64,000 nt of DNA from Actinoplanes sp. N902-109 (GTDB taxonomy: Bacteria; Actinomycetota; Actinomycetes; Mycobacteriales; Micromonosporaceae), in the NCBI RefSeq assembly GCF_000389965.1, contig NC_021191.1, positions 6,077,501 through 6,141,500 on the forward strand, written 5' to 3'. A program made the position numbers and the translations under genes. Within the stretch, counting starts at the first letter, position 1. The number at the start of each line of letters is the position of its first letter. Shown here piece after piece: positions 42,964-52,561 of the stretch. The notes under the pieces are model-generated. The model ran no database searches, was not told where the DNA came from, and saw only the letters and a program-made list of their open reading frames with translations.

Positions 42964-44478
42964 ATGAGCGGCCCGTGGTGGCGGGACGCGGTGGTCTACC
43001 AGATCTATCCGCGCTCGTTCGCCGACGCCGACGGGGACGGGGTGGGCGACCTGGCCGGGATCACCGCACGGTTGGGGTACGTGGCCGCGCTGGGGGCCGG
43101 GGCGGTGTGGCTGACGCCGTTCCAGCGGTCACCGCAGGCCGACCACGGGTACGACGTGAGCGACTACTGCGACGTCGACCCGCTGTTCGGGGATCTGGCG
43201 GCGTTCGACGCGCTGCTGGAACGGGCGCACCAGCTCGGGCTGCGGGTGATCGTTGACGTCGTGCCCAACCACTGCTCGGTGGAGCACCCGCTGTTCCGGG
43301 CGGCGCTGGCGGCCCCGGCGGGCAGCCCCGAACGGGCCCGGTTCCACTTCGCCGACGAGCCGAACAACTGGCCCAGCGTGTTCGGCGGGCCGGCCTGGAC
43401 CGACACCGGGGACGGGCAGTGGTATCTGCACCTGTACGCCCCGCAGCAGCCGGACTGGAACTGGCGCAACCCGGCCACCGGGGACTTCTTCGAGCGGGTG
43501 CTGCGCTTCTGGTTCGACCGCGGGGTCGACGGGCTGCGCATCGACGTGGCGCACGGGCTGGTCAAGGCGGCCGGGCTGCCCGACCTGCCGGACCCGGACG
43601 CGGTGCCGCCGATGCGGCTGCGCGGCAACCCGCTGGCCTGCGACCAGCCCGAGGTGCACGACATCCACCGCCGCTGGCGGCGCATCGCCGACTCCTACGA
43701 CCCGCCCCGCGCGCTGATCGGCGAGGTCAACCTCGACCCCGAGAGATCCGCCGCCTACGTACGCCCGGACGAGCTGCACCAGACGTTCGCGTTCGCCCTC
43801 GTGGCGGCGGCGTGGGACCCGCGGCAGTGGGCGGAGGCGGGGGCCCGGCTGCTCGCCGCGGCGGGCACGGCCCCGGTCACCTGGGTGGTCGAGAACCACG
43901 ACGTGGTGCGCGCCGCCACCCGCTACGGCAACCCGGCCCGGGCCCGGGCGGCGCTGCTGGCGATCCTGACGCTGCCCGGCGCCGCGTACGTCTATCAGGG
44001 TCAGGAATTGATCCTGCCCGAGGTGACGGTGCCGCCGGCGGCGCGGCAGGACCCGGCGTGGCTGCGCTCGGGCCTCAGCCGCGACGGCTGCCGGCTGCCG
44101 CTGCCCTGGCAGAGCGACCCGGCCGGCAGCTACGGCTTCTCCCCCACCGGCGCGGCCCCGCCCTGGCTGCCGGTGCCCGACGGCTGGGGCGACTTCGCCG
44201 GCCCGCCGCCGTCGTTCGTCACCGACACGCTGCGCCTGCGGCAGTCGCTGCTGGACGCGGGCGAGATCAGCGCCGACGACCCGGTGGAGTGGACGGTGCA
44301 CGACAACGGGCTGCTGGTCGCCGTACGGGAACACGGGTTCGCCCTGGCCGTCGCCATGGGTGAGCAGGCCGCCGAGCTGCCGCCCGGCGAGATCCTGGTG
44401 ACCAGCGGCCCGCTGACGGCCGGCGGTCTGCTGCCGCCGGACACCGCCGCGTGGGTTGCGACTGGCGCACGCGGGTAA
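42964..44478 (+). CDS. GH13 alpha-glucosidase (oligo-1,6-glucosidase-like)
   Basis: 504 residues, cytoplasmic (no signal). The family blocks are WWRDAVVYQIYPRSF, DVVPNH, GLRIDVAHG (nucleophile Asp), LIGEVN (acid Glu) and ENHD (third Asp), with the short C-terminal beta domain. It would hydrolyse small malto- or isomalto-oligosaccharides taken up after extracellular starch breakdown; the secreted amylopullulanase is 6 kb away. Shorter than typical (about 540), mainly in the C-terminal domain. Confidence 0.88.
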   Translation: MSGPWWRDAVVYQIYPRSFADADGDGVGDLAGITARLGYVAALGAGAVWLTPFQRSPQADHGYDVSDYCDVDPLFGDLAAFDALLERAHQLGLRVIVDVVPNHCSVEHPLFRAALAAPAGSPERARFHFADEPNNWPSVFGGPAWTDTGDGQWYLHLYAPQQPDWNWRNPATGDFFERVLRFWFDRGVDGLRIDVAHGLVKAAGLPDLPDPDAVPPMRLRGNPLACDQPEVHDIHRRWRRIADSYDPPRALIGEVNLDPERSAAYVRPDELHQTFAFALVAAAWDPRQWAEAGARLLAAAGTAPVTWVVENHDVVRAATRYGNPARARAALLAILTLPGAAYVYQGQELILPEVTVPPAARQDPAWLRSGLSRDGCRLPLPWQSDPAGSYGFSPTGAAPPWLPVPDGWGDFAGPPPSFVTDTLRLRQSLLDAGEISADDPVEWTVHDNGLLVAVREHGFALAVAMGEQAAELPPGEILVTSGPLTAGGLLPPDTAAWVATGARG

Positions 44479-44488
44479 CCATGGTCGC

Positions 44489-44719
44489 ATGTTCCTGCTG
44501 TTCGGTCTGCGCACCAAGGACCACATGGTCGCCACCCGCACGATGACCTGCGAGGTGTGCGGCTGGAACGCACCCCAGGCGGTGCTGCGGCGCACGACGA
44601 AGTTCACCCTGTTCTTCATCCCGCTGTTCCCGGTGCGCCCGAGCCGCACGTTCCTGCAGTGCGGGCACTGCTCGGCCTACCGCCCGGCCACCGCCCAGGC
44701 CGCTGCCTTCCTGGGCTGA
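44489..44719 (+). CDS. Small zinc-ribbon protein
   Basis: 76 residues. Two Cys pairs, CEVCGW and QCGHC, about 35 residues apart form a zinc ribbon; between them is a hydrophobic FTLFFIPLFPV segment. This is the zinc-ribbon family found next to many actinobacterial genes, of unknown role. ATG at 44489, 10 bp after the glucosidase stop. Confidence 0.75.
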   Translation: MFLLFGLRTKDHMVATRTMTCEVCGWNAPQAVLRRTTKFTLFFIPLFPVRPSRTFLQCGHCSAYRPATAQAAAFLG

Positions 44720-44772
44720 CCCACCGGGCCGCCGCGGCGGGTGCGCGACGGCCCTGAGCGGGGTCCGGGGTC
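44713..44772. terminator. Bidirectional stem-loop between convergent genes
   Basis: CTGACCC (44716-44722) pairs with GGGTCAG (44766-44772), with an inner GGGCCG/CGGCCC stem. It lies exactly between the convergent zinc-ribbon and alditol oxidase stop codons. Confidence 0.55.
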
Positions 44773-46021
44773 AGTCCAGCAGGGCCGACAGCCAGGGGTT
44801 GCGGAACACGCCGTTGGGGTCGTACTCGCGGACCAGGGCGGCGAAGTCGGCGAACCGCGGGTACAGCGAGCGGACCGTCGACGGCGCGGTGGTGAAGACC
44901 TTGCCCCAGTGCGGGCGGGGGTCGACGGGTTCGAGCGCCGCCTCGAGCCGGCCGACCGCGGGGAGCACCGCGTCGGTGTCGGCGATCCAGGTGAAGTGCA
45001 GGGCGAAGGTGTCGCGCTGGTAGTTGGGACTGAGCCAGAGGTCGTCGGCGGCGATGGTGCGCATCTCGCAGATCTGCAGCACCGGGGCGATCTGCTCGCG
45101 GATCGCGGCGACCGCGTCGATGGCTTCCAGGGCCCGGGCGCGCGGGAGGTGGTACTCGGACTGGATCTCCTCGCCGCTGCTCGGGGTGAACTCCATCCGG
45201 AAGTGGGGCAGGCGGGTGTGCCACGGGCCGGGCTCGCCGGACTGGTCGGTGCTGTTCTGCGCGGGCATGCCGGGCACGGGATGGCGGGGACCGTCGGCGC
45301 GCACCGCACCGTGCCAGTCGCCCGGCGGCATCGGGGTGCGGCGCTTCAGCCACGCCATGTTGATGTCGTCGCTGAGCCAGTTCGTGAACAGGCTGACGCT
45401 GTAACCGTCGCCGAGGATGGGGTGCAGGCCGGTGTCGAGGGCGGCGCGCGGCAGGTTGTCGTACACGTACTGCCGCACCTCGAAGGACGGGGCGACGTCC
45501 AGGGTGAGCGAGGTGACCACGCCGAGCGCGCCGAGGTTGACCACCGCACCCAGGAAGGCCTCGCCGTGGGTGTCGCGGCGCAGGGTGACGAGCTTGCCGG
45601 TACCGCTGACGAACTCGATGGCCGAGACGGCGGTGGCGAGGTTGCCGTTGTGCTCGCCGGAGCCGTGGGTGGCGGTGGCGATGGCACCGGCGACCGAGAT
45701 GTGCGGCAGCGAGGCCATGTTGTGCAGGGCCAGCCCCTGGGCGTCGAGGCGGCCGGCGAGTTCGCCGTAGCGCATGCCGCCGTCGATGCGTACCGAGTTG
45801 TGGTACGGGCCGACCTCGAACACGCGCGGGAGGTCGGCCAGGGAGATCAGGTCGCCGGTGGTGTCCGCCATCCGGTTGAAGGAGTGTCCACTGCCCAGCA
45901 CTTTGACCGGTCCACCGGCCGCGACCAGTTCCTGGATCTGCTCGACCGTCGTGGGCCGGTGCAGTCGCCGGGCGCCGAAGACGACGTTGCCGGCCCAGTT
46001 GGTCACCCGTTCGTCACTCAT
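44771..46021 (-). CDS. Alditol oxidase / FAD-linked sugar-lactone oxidase (AldO family)
   Basis: 416 residues of the vanillyl-alcohol oxidase superfamily. His46 in LGSGHSF matches the covalent FAD-His of AldO; further FAD motifs are SVAGAIATATHGSG and LGALGVVTSLTLD. The C-terminus has the ALO-domain sequence HWGKVFT and YDPNGVFRNPW. Relatives oxidise xylitol, sorbitol or L-gulono/arabinono-lactone with oxygen, giving hydrogen peroxide. The missing long membrane segment and the length favour AldO. Confidence 0.85.
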   Translation of the reverse strand: MSDERVTNWAGNVVFGARRLHRPTTVEQIQELVAAGGPVKVLGSGHSFNRMADTTGDLISLADLPRVFEVGPYHNSVRIDGGMRYGELAGRLDAQGLALHNMASLPHISVAGAIATATHGSGEHNGNLATAVSAIEFVSGTGKLVTLRRDTHGEAFLGAVVNLGALGVVTSLTLDVAPSFEVRQYVYDNLPRAALDTGLHPILGDGYSVSLFTNWLSDDINMAWLKRRTPMPPGDWHGAVRADGPRHPVPGMPAQNSTDQSGEPGPWHTRLPHFRMEFTPSSGEEIQSEYHLPRARALEAIDAVAAIREQIAPVLQICEMRTIAADDLWLSPNYQRDTFALHFTWIADTDAVLPAVGRLEAALEPVDPRPHWGKVFTTAPSTVRSLYPRFADFAALVREYDPNGVFRNPWLSALLD

Positions 46022-46077
46022 GTGTCAAGCAGATCACGGAAGAGACCTGCTCGTCACTGAGGAAGGCACCGGAAAGT

Positions 46078-47013
46078 TCAACTGCTCGGGTAGATCATCC
46101 AGGCCCTGAGGTCACCTTGCGGGTCGAACAGGTAGCCGCCGTCGCCGTGCGCCTGCTCGTCGCCGGTCGGGTTGTCGAAGATCGGCGCGCTCAACCCCCA
46201 GAACATATCCGTTGCCGTGGTCCGGCCGGTGCCCAGCACGTGCACGGTGATCGTCCCGCCGGGCGGGATGACGGTACGGGCGGGGAAGGTGAACCGGCGC
46301 AGGCCGGAGTCGCGCACCCACCAGCCGCCCACGGCCACAGCAGTCGGGGAGCCGTTCGTGACGTGCAGGAGTTCCTGCTGCCAGTCGACGTCCACGGACA
46401 GCTGGGCCGGCTGGTCCGGGCCGGGCCCGCAGGCATCGGTGTCGAACAGGTTCAGCCCCTCGGCCGCGGCCTGCTGGGAGGCGGTCCGGTAGGTCGCGTT
46501 CCACGCCCACTCGCCGGCCCACGGCTGCCACAGGGCCAGCCCCCGCCGGACGAGGTCCAGACCGGCGTCGCGCCACACCCCGCCGATGCGGACCTGGACC
46601 GCGCGCAGCGGCCGGCCCAGGCTCTGCGCCTCCGGGTCCTGGGCGGTCAGCCGGACAATCCCGCCGCCCGCGCGGATCAGCTGCTCGAGCCGGGCGGTGG
46701 CGGCCAGCGCGTGGCAGTCGCCGCGCCGCTTGGCCCGGACCGCCGAGTGCACCGACAGTTCCATCGCCTGCGCGTCGATCAGCCGGATCGAGCGGGGGGT
46801 GGCGGTGCCGTCCCCGGCGACGTCGACATAGAGGGTGTCACCGTCGGTGACCCGCACGACCGTGCCGGTCCACACCCGGCAGCGGGTGGTGCCGCCGGGC
46901 AGGCAGCTCGTGGTGCCCGCCGACGCGGCCACCGGGAAGCCTGCGACCAGGGCGAGCGCGGCGGTCACGGAGGCGGCGACAGAGGTGGCGAGGGAGGTCA
47001 GGCGGCGCGGCAC
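46078..47013 (-). CDS. Secreted thermonuclease-like (SNase) protein with lamin-tail domain
   Basis: 311 residues: signal peptide (LTSLATSVAASVTAALALVAGFPVAASA), a staphylococcal-nuclease-like domain (VVRVTDGDTLYVDV, IRLIDAQAMEL, the DAGLDLVRRGLAL helix) and a C-terminal lamin-tail domain (LLHVTNGSPTAVAVGGWWVRDSG, FPARTVIPPGGTITVHV). It would degrade extracellular nucleic acid. The catalytic Arg of SNase (RLLGIDxPE) appears as RLIDAQAME, so activity is not certain. Start GTG at 47013 is preferred over the TTG at 47064 because the signal peptide begins there. Confidence 0.75.
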   Translation of the reverse strand: MPRRLTSLATSVAASVTAALALVAGFPVAASAGTTSCLPGGTTRCRVWTGTVVRVTDGDTLYVDVAGDGTATPRSIRLIDAQAMELSVHSAVRAKRRGDCHALAATARLEQLIRAGGGIVRLTAQDPEAQSLGRPLRAVQVRIGGVWRDAGLDLVRRGLALWQPWAGEWAWNATYRTASQQAAAEGLNLFDTDACGPGPDQPAQLSVDVDWQQELLHVTNGSPTAVAVGGWWVRDSGLRRFTFPARTVIPPGGTITVHVLGTGRTTATDMFWGLSAPIFDNPTGDEQAHGDGGYLFDPQGDLRAWMIYPSS

Positions 47014-47072
47014 GAGTTCCGTATCGGCGCGGGCCCGCCCGGCCTGACGCGCCGCCGGGCGCAATCCGGTTG

Positions 47073-47096
47073 CTCCGGGATGCGCTCCGGGATGCG
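47073..47096. repeat. 12-bp direct repeat, two copies
   Basis: CTCCGGGATGCG at 47073-47084 and 47085-47096, upstream of the secreted nuclease gene. Confidence 0.8.
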
Positions 47097-47130
47097 CGAG
47101 GGCCGCACACCGGTCGGCGCGCGGCCCTCG
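47097..47130 (-). terminator. Terminator hairpin after the small secreted-protein gene
   Basis: CGAGGGCCGC (47097-47106) pairs with GCGGCCCTCG (47121-47130), 24 bp past the stop codon of the chaplin/rodlin-like gene. Confidence 0.7.
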
Positions 47131-47154
47131 AATGCGGGGATACGGGTGCGAAGA

Positions 47155-47451
47155 TCAGCTCCAGACGACCCAGGCCTGGCCGTCGCTGCTGCTCCTGGCG
47201 GGGCAGACGGTCTTGCCGAGGGTGTCGAGCTGGCCGCTGAGCACGTTCACGTCCACGTCGCAGACCGCGGCGGCGACGCTGACCGGCACGTTCTGCAGCA
47301 CGACGACCTGGTTGCCGGACAGCACGTCGTCGACGTAGACGTTGACCAGCCCGCCGGACGCGCCGGCGTAGGCCGGGGCGGCGGCGGCGAGACCGGCGGT
47401 GCCGGCGGCGAGGGTCAGGGCGGTGGCGGCCAGGGCCTGGCGGATACGCAT
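47155..47451 (-). CDS. Small secreted chaplin/rodlin-like protein
   Basis: 98 residues. Signal peptide (RQALAATALTLAAGTAGLAAAAPAYA) and a mature part of about 70 residues with GLVNVYVDDVLSGNQV, NVPVSVAAAVCDVDVNVL and a second Cys (KTVCPAR). The VLSGNxV and VxVCxxxVNVL patterns recall chaplins, and DVNVL recalls rodlins, but it fits neither family fully. Two cysteines could form one disulfide. A surface-coat role is inference. GAGAGG precedes the ATG at 47451. Confidence 0.7.
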   Translation of the reverse strand: MRIRQALAATALTLAAGTAGLAAAAPAYAGASGGLVNVYVDDVLSGNQVVVLQNVPVSVAAAVCDVDVNVLSGQLDTLGKTVCPARSSSDGQAWVVWS

Positions 47452-47700
47452 GATGGTTGCCTCTCGACGGTGACGGAGGTCCGTGGACGGAGGGTCCGTG
47501 GACCTGTTCGGTATCAGACATATCCGCCGCAGAGCGCTTCGAACGCGCAAAAGCGGCATTCCGCCGATCAGGTGACTCCCCCTTGTCCGCGCAGCGCCGC
47601 GAGCAGCGGTTCGGTGCTCAGCGGGACCAGCGTCAGCCCGTCGGCACCGGCGGTCGGTCGCACAGTGGAGAGCCTGAGTCGATCGCCGTACGGTGGGGAG

Positions 47701-48884
<1,184 letters not shown>

Positions 48885-48888
<4 letters not shown>

Positions 48889-49541
48889 CGCTGGTCTGCG
48901 CGGACCCCGACGAGGCCGTGGCGGGCATCGCCGACGGCGCGGTGGTGCTGGTCGGCGGGTTCGGCATGGCCGGCATGCCCACCCAGCTGATCGACGCGCT
49001 GATCCGGCAGGGCGCCACCGGTCTCACGGTGGTGTCCAACAACGCCGGCAACGGCGACAAGGGCCTGGCGGCCCTGCTCGCCGAGGGCCGGGTGCGCAAG
49101 GTGATCTGCTCGTTCCCGCGGCAGGCCGACTCCTGGGTGTTCGACGGGCTGTACCGGACCGGCCGGATCGAGCTGGAGGTGGTGCCGCAGGGCACGCTGG
49201 CCGAGCGGATGCGCGCGGCCGGGGCCGGCATCGGCGCGTTCTACTGCCCGACCGGGGCGGGCACGCTGCTCGCGGAAGGCAAGGAGACCCGGGTCATCGA
49301 CGGGCGCACGTACGTGCTGGAATTCCCGATCAAGGGCGACGTGGCGCTGATCGGTGCGCACCGCGCGGACCGCATGGGCAATCTGGTCTACCGCAAGACC
49401 GCCCGCAACTTCGGCCCGGTCATGGCCACAGCCGCGACCACGGTCATCGCCCAGGTCGGCACGGTCGTCGACCCCGGCGCGCTGGACCCGGAGGCCGTGG
49501 TGACCCCGGGCATCTACGTCGATCGGGTGGTGGCGGTGTGA
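48885..49541 (+). CDS. pcaI: 3-oxoadipate CoA-transferase subunit A
   Basis: 218 residues. Family I CoA-transferase alpha subunit: VLVGGFGMAGMP, VVSNNAGNGDKGL, ICSFPRQADS, EVVPQGTLAERMRAAGAGIG and NLVYRKTARNFGP match PcaI closely. With the B subunit it moves CoA from succinyl-CoA to 3-oxoadipate. GTG start overlaps the thiolase stop, and its stop overlaps the next start (4 bp each). An acetoacetate CoA-transferase (SCOT) role is the alternative. Confidence 0.88.
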
Positions 49542-50173
49542 GGACGGAACTCGCCAGGCGGGTGGCCCGCGACATCCCCCGCGGCGCCTACGTCAACCTC
49601 GGCATCGGCCTGCCCACCCTGGTCGCCGACCACCTCGACCCGGCCGCCGGGGTGGTGCTGCACACCGAGAACGGCATGCTCAACATGGGCCCGCAGGCGC
49701 ACGGCGACGACATCGACGAGGACCTGACCAACGCGGGCAAGGTCCCGGTCACCGAGCTGCCCGGCGCGGCCTACTTCCACCACGCCGACTCGTTCGCCAT
49801 GATGCGTGGTGGCCACCTCGACGTCTGCGTGCTCGGCGCCTTCCAGGTCTCGGCCACCGGCGACCTCGCCAACTGGCACACCGGCGCGCCCGACGCCATC
49901 CCCGCGGTCGGCGGCGCCATGGATCTCGCCGTCGGCGCCAAGCAGGTCTGGGTGATGACCACCCTGTTCGCCAAGGACGGCAGCCCCAAGATCGTGCCGG
50001 AATGCGACTATCCGCTGACCGCCCCGCGCTGCGTCGACCGCATCTACACCGACGTGGCCACCTTCGAGGTGACCGGTGACGGCCTGCTGGTGCGAGACCT
50101 CTCCGGCATCTCGTACGAGGACCTGACCGCCCGCCTCGCCGTCCCCCTCACCACCCCCCGCCGCCCGGCCTGA
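49538..50173 (+). CDS. pcaJ: 3-oxoadipate CoA-transferase subunit B
   Basis: 211 residues. Beta subunit with the catalytic Glu44 (TENGMLNMGP), YVNLGIGLPTLVA, HHADSFAMMRGGHLDVCVLGAFQVS and WHTGAPDAIPAVGGAMDLA, all close to PcaJ. It forms a heterotetramer with the preceding subunit. Last gene of the operon; no terminator hairpin is evident. Confidence 0.88.
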   Translation: MRTELARRVARDIPRGAYVNLGIGLPTLVADHLDPAAGVVLHTENGMLNMGPQAHGDDIDEDLTNAGKVPVTELPGAAYFHHADSFAMMRGGHLDVCVLGAFQVSATGDLANWHTGAPDAIPAVGGAMDLAVGAKQVWVMTTLFAKDGSPKIVPECDYPLTAPRCVDRIYTDVATFEVTGDGLLVRDLSGISYEDLTARLAVPLTTPRRPA

Positions 50174-50255
50174 CCAGCGGCGACGCCACGCTGCCGTTCG
50201 GTACCCGGGTGCGGGCGATGCCGGTTACGGCGCTGTGCGAGGTCGCGGCGGCTGG

Positions 50256-50954
50256 TCAGGGCTGAGCGAACCAGCCGCAGTCGGGGCACAGGTCGAAGGC
50301 GGCGTAGCGGCGGACCCGCGGGTGGGTGCAGTGCGGGCAACGGGCCGGGCGCTCCTCCACCGGGCCCGGGCGGTCGAGGCGCAGCACGGCGAAGTCGATC
50401 ACCCGGCGCGGCCGGCCGTCGCCGGCGTCCACGGCGAGCCAGCCGGTCCGGGTGGCCGGCGTGGCGCGGACGACGATCCACGGGCGGACGTGCTCGGACG
50501 GCGGCTCGGGCAGCAGCGGGACGACCTCGTCCGGGTCCACCTGGTCGATGCCGGTGACGGCGGTCGCCCCGGGGCGGATGCCCTGAGCGCCGAGGGTGTC
50601 GCGCCAGTGCCGGCGGGCGGCCGGGCCGGTGGCGGCCGGCTGTGCCCGCAGCACGAGGCACACCTGCGCTCCGTCGGTGCCGAGCATGCCCACCTTCACG
50701 TCGCTGCCCCGGTGGTCACCCGGGCCGGCCCCGGTCACCCGGGGATCGTTGAGGCCGGAGAGCCTGGCCGGGCCCGCGTCGACCTCGGCACCGGGGTGCA
50801 ACAGCGGCGCTGTCTCCCGTACGAAGGACCACAGCGCGACCCGGATCGCCGGGCGGACCACCTCGTCGCAGCGGGCCGCACGCCAGCGGGTGAGGGTGGC
50901 CGGGTCGAGCGGCCGGCGGGACGGGACGAAGATGTCCGGAGGCCCGTAAGGCAT
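50256..50954 (-). CDS. Hypothetical protein with C-terminal zinc ribbon
   Basis: 232 residues. The C-terminus has two Cys pairs (CPHC and CPDC) about 16 residues apart, a zinc ribbon. The rest (VALWSFVRETAPLL, DVKVGMLGTDGAQVCLVLRAQ, IDFAVLRLDRP) is a soluble alpha/beta protein I do not recognise. Divergent from the DHA2 exporter (60 bp). ATG at 50954; a GTG two codons earlier is possible. Confidence 0.6.
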   Translation of the reverse strand: MPYGPPDIFVPSRRPLDPATLTRWRAARCDEVVRPAIRVALWSFVRETAPLLHPGAEVDAGPARLSGLNDPRVTGAGPGDHRGSDVKVGMLGTDGAQVCLVLRAQPAATGPAARRHWRDTLGAQGIRPGATAVTGIDQVDPDEVVPLLPEPPSEHVRPWIVVRATPATRTGWLAVDAGDGRPRRVIDFAVLRLDRPGPVEERPARCPHCTHPRVRRYAAFDLCPDCGWFAQP

Positions 50955-51014
50955 GGTCACATGGTGTCATCACCATCACAGTCGATGATCATCGGGACCG
51001 TGGTTGAGTGAGTT

Positions 51015-52418
51015 GTGACTGACACCGGGGTGGGACTGCGGTCCGAACGGGGGCCGGTGCTCGGCGCCGTCATGCTGGCGACGGCGCTGGTGGCGATCGA
51101 CGCGACGATCATCGCCACGGCGGTGCCCTCGATCGTGGCCGACATCGGCGGGTTCACCGAGTTCCCCTGGCTGTTCTCCACGTATCTGCTGGCCCAGGCG
51201 GTGTCCGTACCCGTCTTCGGCAAGTTGTCGGACCTGTTCGGCCGCAAGCCGGTCGTGCTGGCCGGCATCGCGCTGTTCCTGGCCGGTTCGATCGGCGGCG
51301 GGCTGGCCGGCAGCATCGGGGTGCTGATCGCGTTCCGGGCGGTGCAGGGACTGGGCGCCGGGGCGATCCAGCCGACCACGATCACCATGGTGGGTGACCT
51401 GTACTCGGTGCAGGAGCGGGCCAAGGTGCAGGGCTACATCGCCAGCGTGTGGGGGGTGTCCTCGGTGGTCGGGCCGACGCTGGGCGGGGTGTTCAGCGAG
51501 TGGGTGTCGTGGCGCTGGATCTTCTTCGTCAACATCCCGTTGTGCCTGATCGCCGCGCTGACCATCGGCCGCCGGTTCGACGAGCGGGTCGAGCGGGGGC
51601 GCGCGCGCATCGACTACCTCGGCACCACGCTGCTCACCGGCGGGCTCACGCTGATCCTGCTCGGGCTGCTGGAGGGCGGCCAGGTGTGGTCGTGGCGGTC
51701 GGGGTGGAGCGTGCTGGTGCTCGGTGCGGGCGTCCTGCTGCTGGTCGTCTTCACGCTGGTGGAACGCGCCGCCGGGGAGCCGGTGCTACCGCTCTGGGTG
51801 TTCCGCCGCCGGCTGCTGGTCGCGAGCGGGCTGACGGCGTTCACCGTCGGCGCCGTGCTGCTCGGTCTCAGTTCCTACATCCCCCTGTACGCCCAGACGG
51901 CGCTCGGTGCGGGCCCGTTGACCGCCGGGTTCGCGCTGGCCGCCCTGCTGCTGGGCTGGCCGCTGGCGGCGGCGCAGTCGGGCCGGATCTACCTGCGGCT
52001 CGGTTTCCGGGGTTGCTCGCTGATCGGTGCCACCGTCGTGCTCGCCGGCACGCTGCTGCTGCTCGTGCTGGGCCGCGACTCCAGCCTGTGGACGGTCGGG
52101 GCGGTCTGTCTCGTGATCGGCGTGGGCATGGGCCTGGCCTCGCCCCCGACGGTCGTGGCGGCGCAGGCCAGCGTGGGCTGGGCCGAGCGCGGCGTGGTCA
52201 CCGGCAGCAACGTGTTCCTGCGGTCGCTGGGCAGCGCGGTGGGCGTGGCGGTGTTCGGGGCGATCGCCAACGCCACCATCCGCGGCGCCGACTCCGACCC
52301 GGCCCGGGTCACCACCGCGGTGCACCACGTGTTCGAGGGGCTGATCGTCACGGCGGCGCTGATGGTGGTCATGGTGCTGCTGATGCCGGGCAACGACCGC
52401 CCGCAACCGGAGTCCTGA
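51015..52418 (+). CDS. MFS transporter, DHA2 (14-helix) drug exporter family
   Basis: 467 residues with 13-14 hydrophobic helices. Motif A is KLSDLFGRKPVV, motif C-like GVSSVVGPTLGG, and DATIIATAVPSI and FRAVQGLGAGAIQP are the EmrB/QacA-type signatures. It exports drugs or metabolites by proton antiport. GTG start at 51015 without a clear ribosome binding site. A 17-bp repeat array and a strong terminator follow the stop. Confidence 0.9.
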   Translation: MTDTGVGLRSERGPVLGAVMLATALVAIDATIIATAVPSIVADIGGFTEFPWLFSTYLLAQAVSVPVFGKLSDLFGRKPVVLAGIALFLAGSIGGGLAGSIGVLIAFRAVQGLGAGAIQPTTITMVGDLYSVQERAKVQGYIASVWGVSSVVGPTLGGVFSEWVSWRWIFFVNIPLCLIAALTIGRRFDERVERGRARIDYLGTTLLTGGLTLILLGLLEGGQVWSWRSGWSVLVLGAGVLLLVVFTLVERAAGEPVLPLWVFRRRLLVASGLTAFTVGAVLLGLSSYIPLYAQTALGAGPLTAGFALAALLLGWPLAAAQSGRIYLRLGFRGCSLIGATVVLAGTLLLLVLGRDSSLWTVGAVCLVIGVGMGLASPPTVVAAQASVGWAERGVVTGSNVFLRSLGSAVGVAVFGAIANATIRGADSDPARVTTAVHHVFEGLIVTAALMVVMVLLMPGNDRPQPES

Positions 52419-52423
52419 CCGAC

Positions 52424-52490
52424 CACGGAGACGATGTGGCCACGGAGGCGATGTGGCCACGGAAGCGATGTGGCGACGGAGGCGACGGGA
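52424..52490. repeat. 17-bp tandem repeat array, 3.5-4 copies
   Basis: CACGGAGGCGATGTGGC and variants at 52424-52440, 52441-52457 and 52458-52474 and a degenerate fourth copy, starting five bases after the MFS stop codon and running into the terminator. Confidence 0.92.
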
Positions 52491-52517
52491 CCCCGCGCGG
52501 GTGTCGCGCGGGGTCCC
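52487..52517. terminator. 13-bp perfect-stem terminator between convergent genes
   Basis: GGGACCCCGCGCG (52487-52499) and CGCGCGGGGTCCC (52505-52517) around GGTGT. It lies between the convergent MFS and lipase genes and can act in both directions. Confidence 0.8.
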
Positions 52518-52561
52518 GCCGGTCCCTCCCCAGGGGCCGGATCGAGCGGGGCGGGTGCGGA

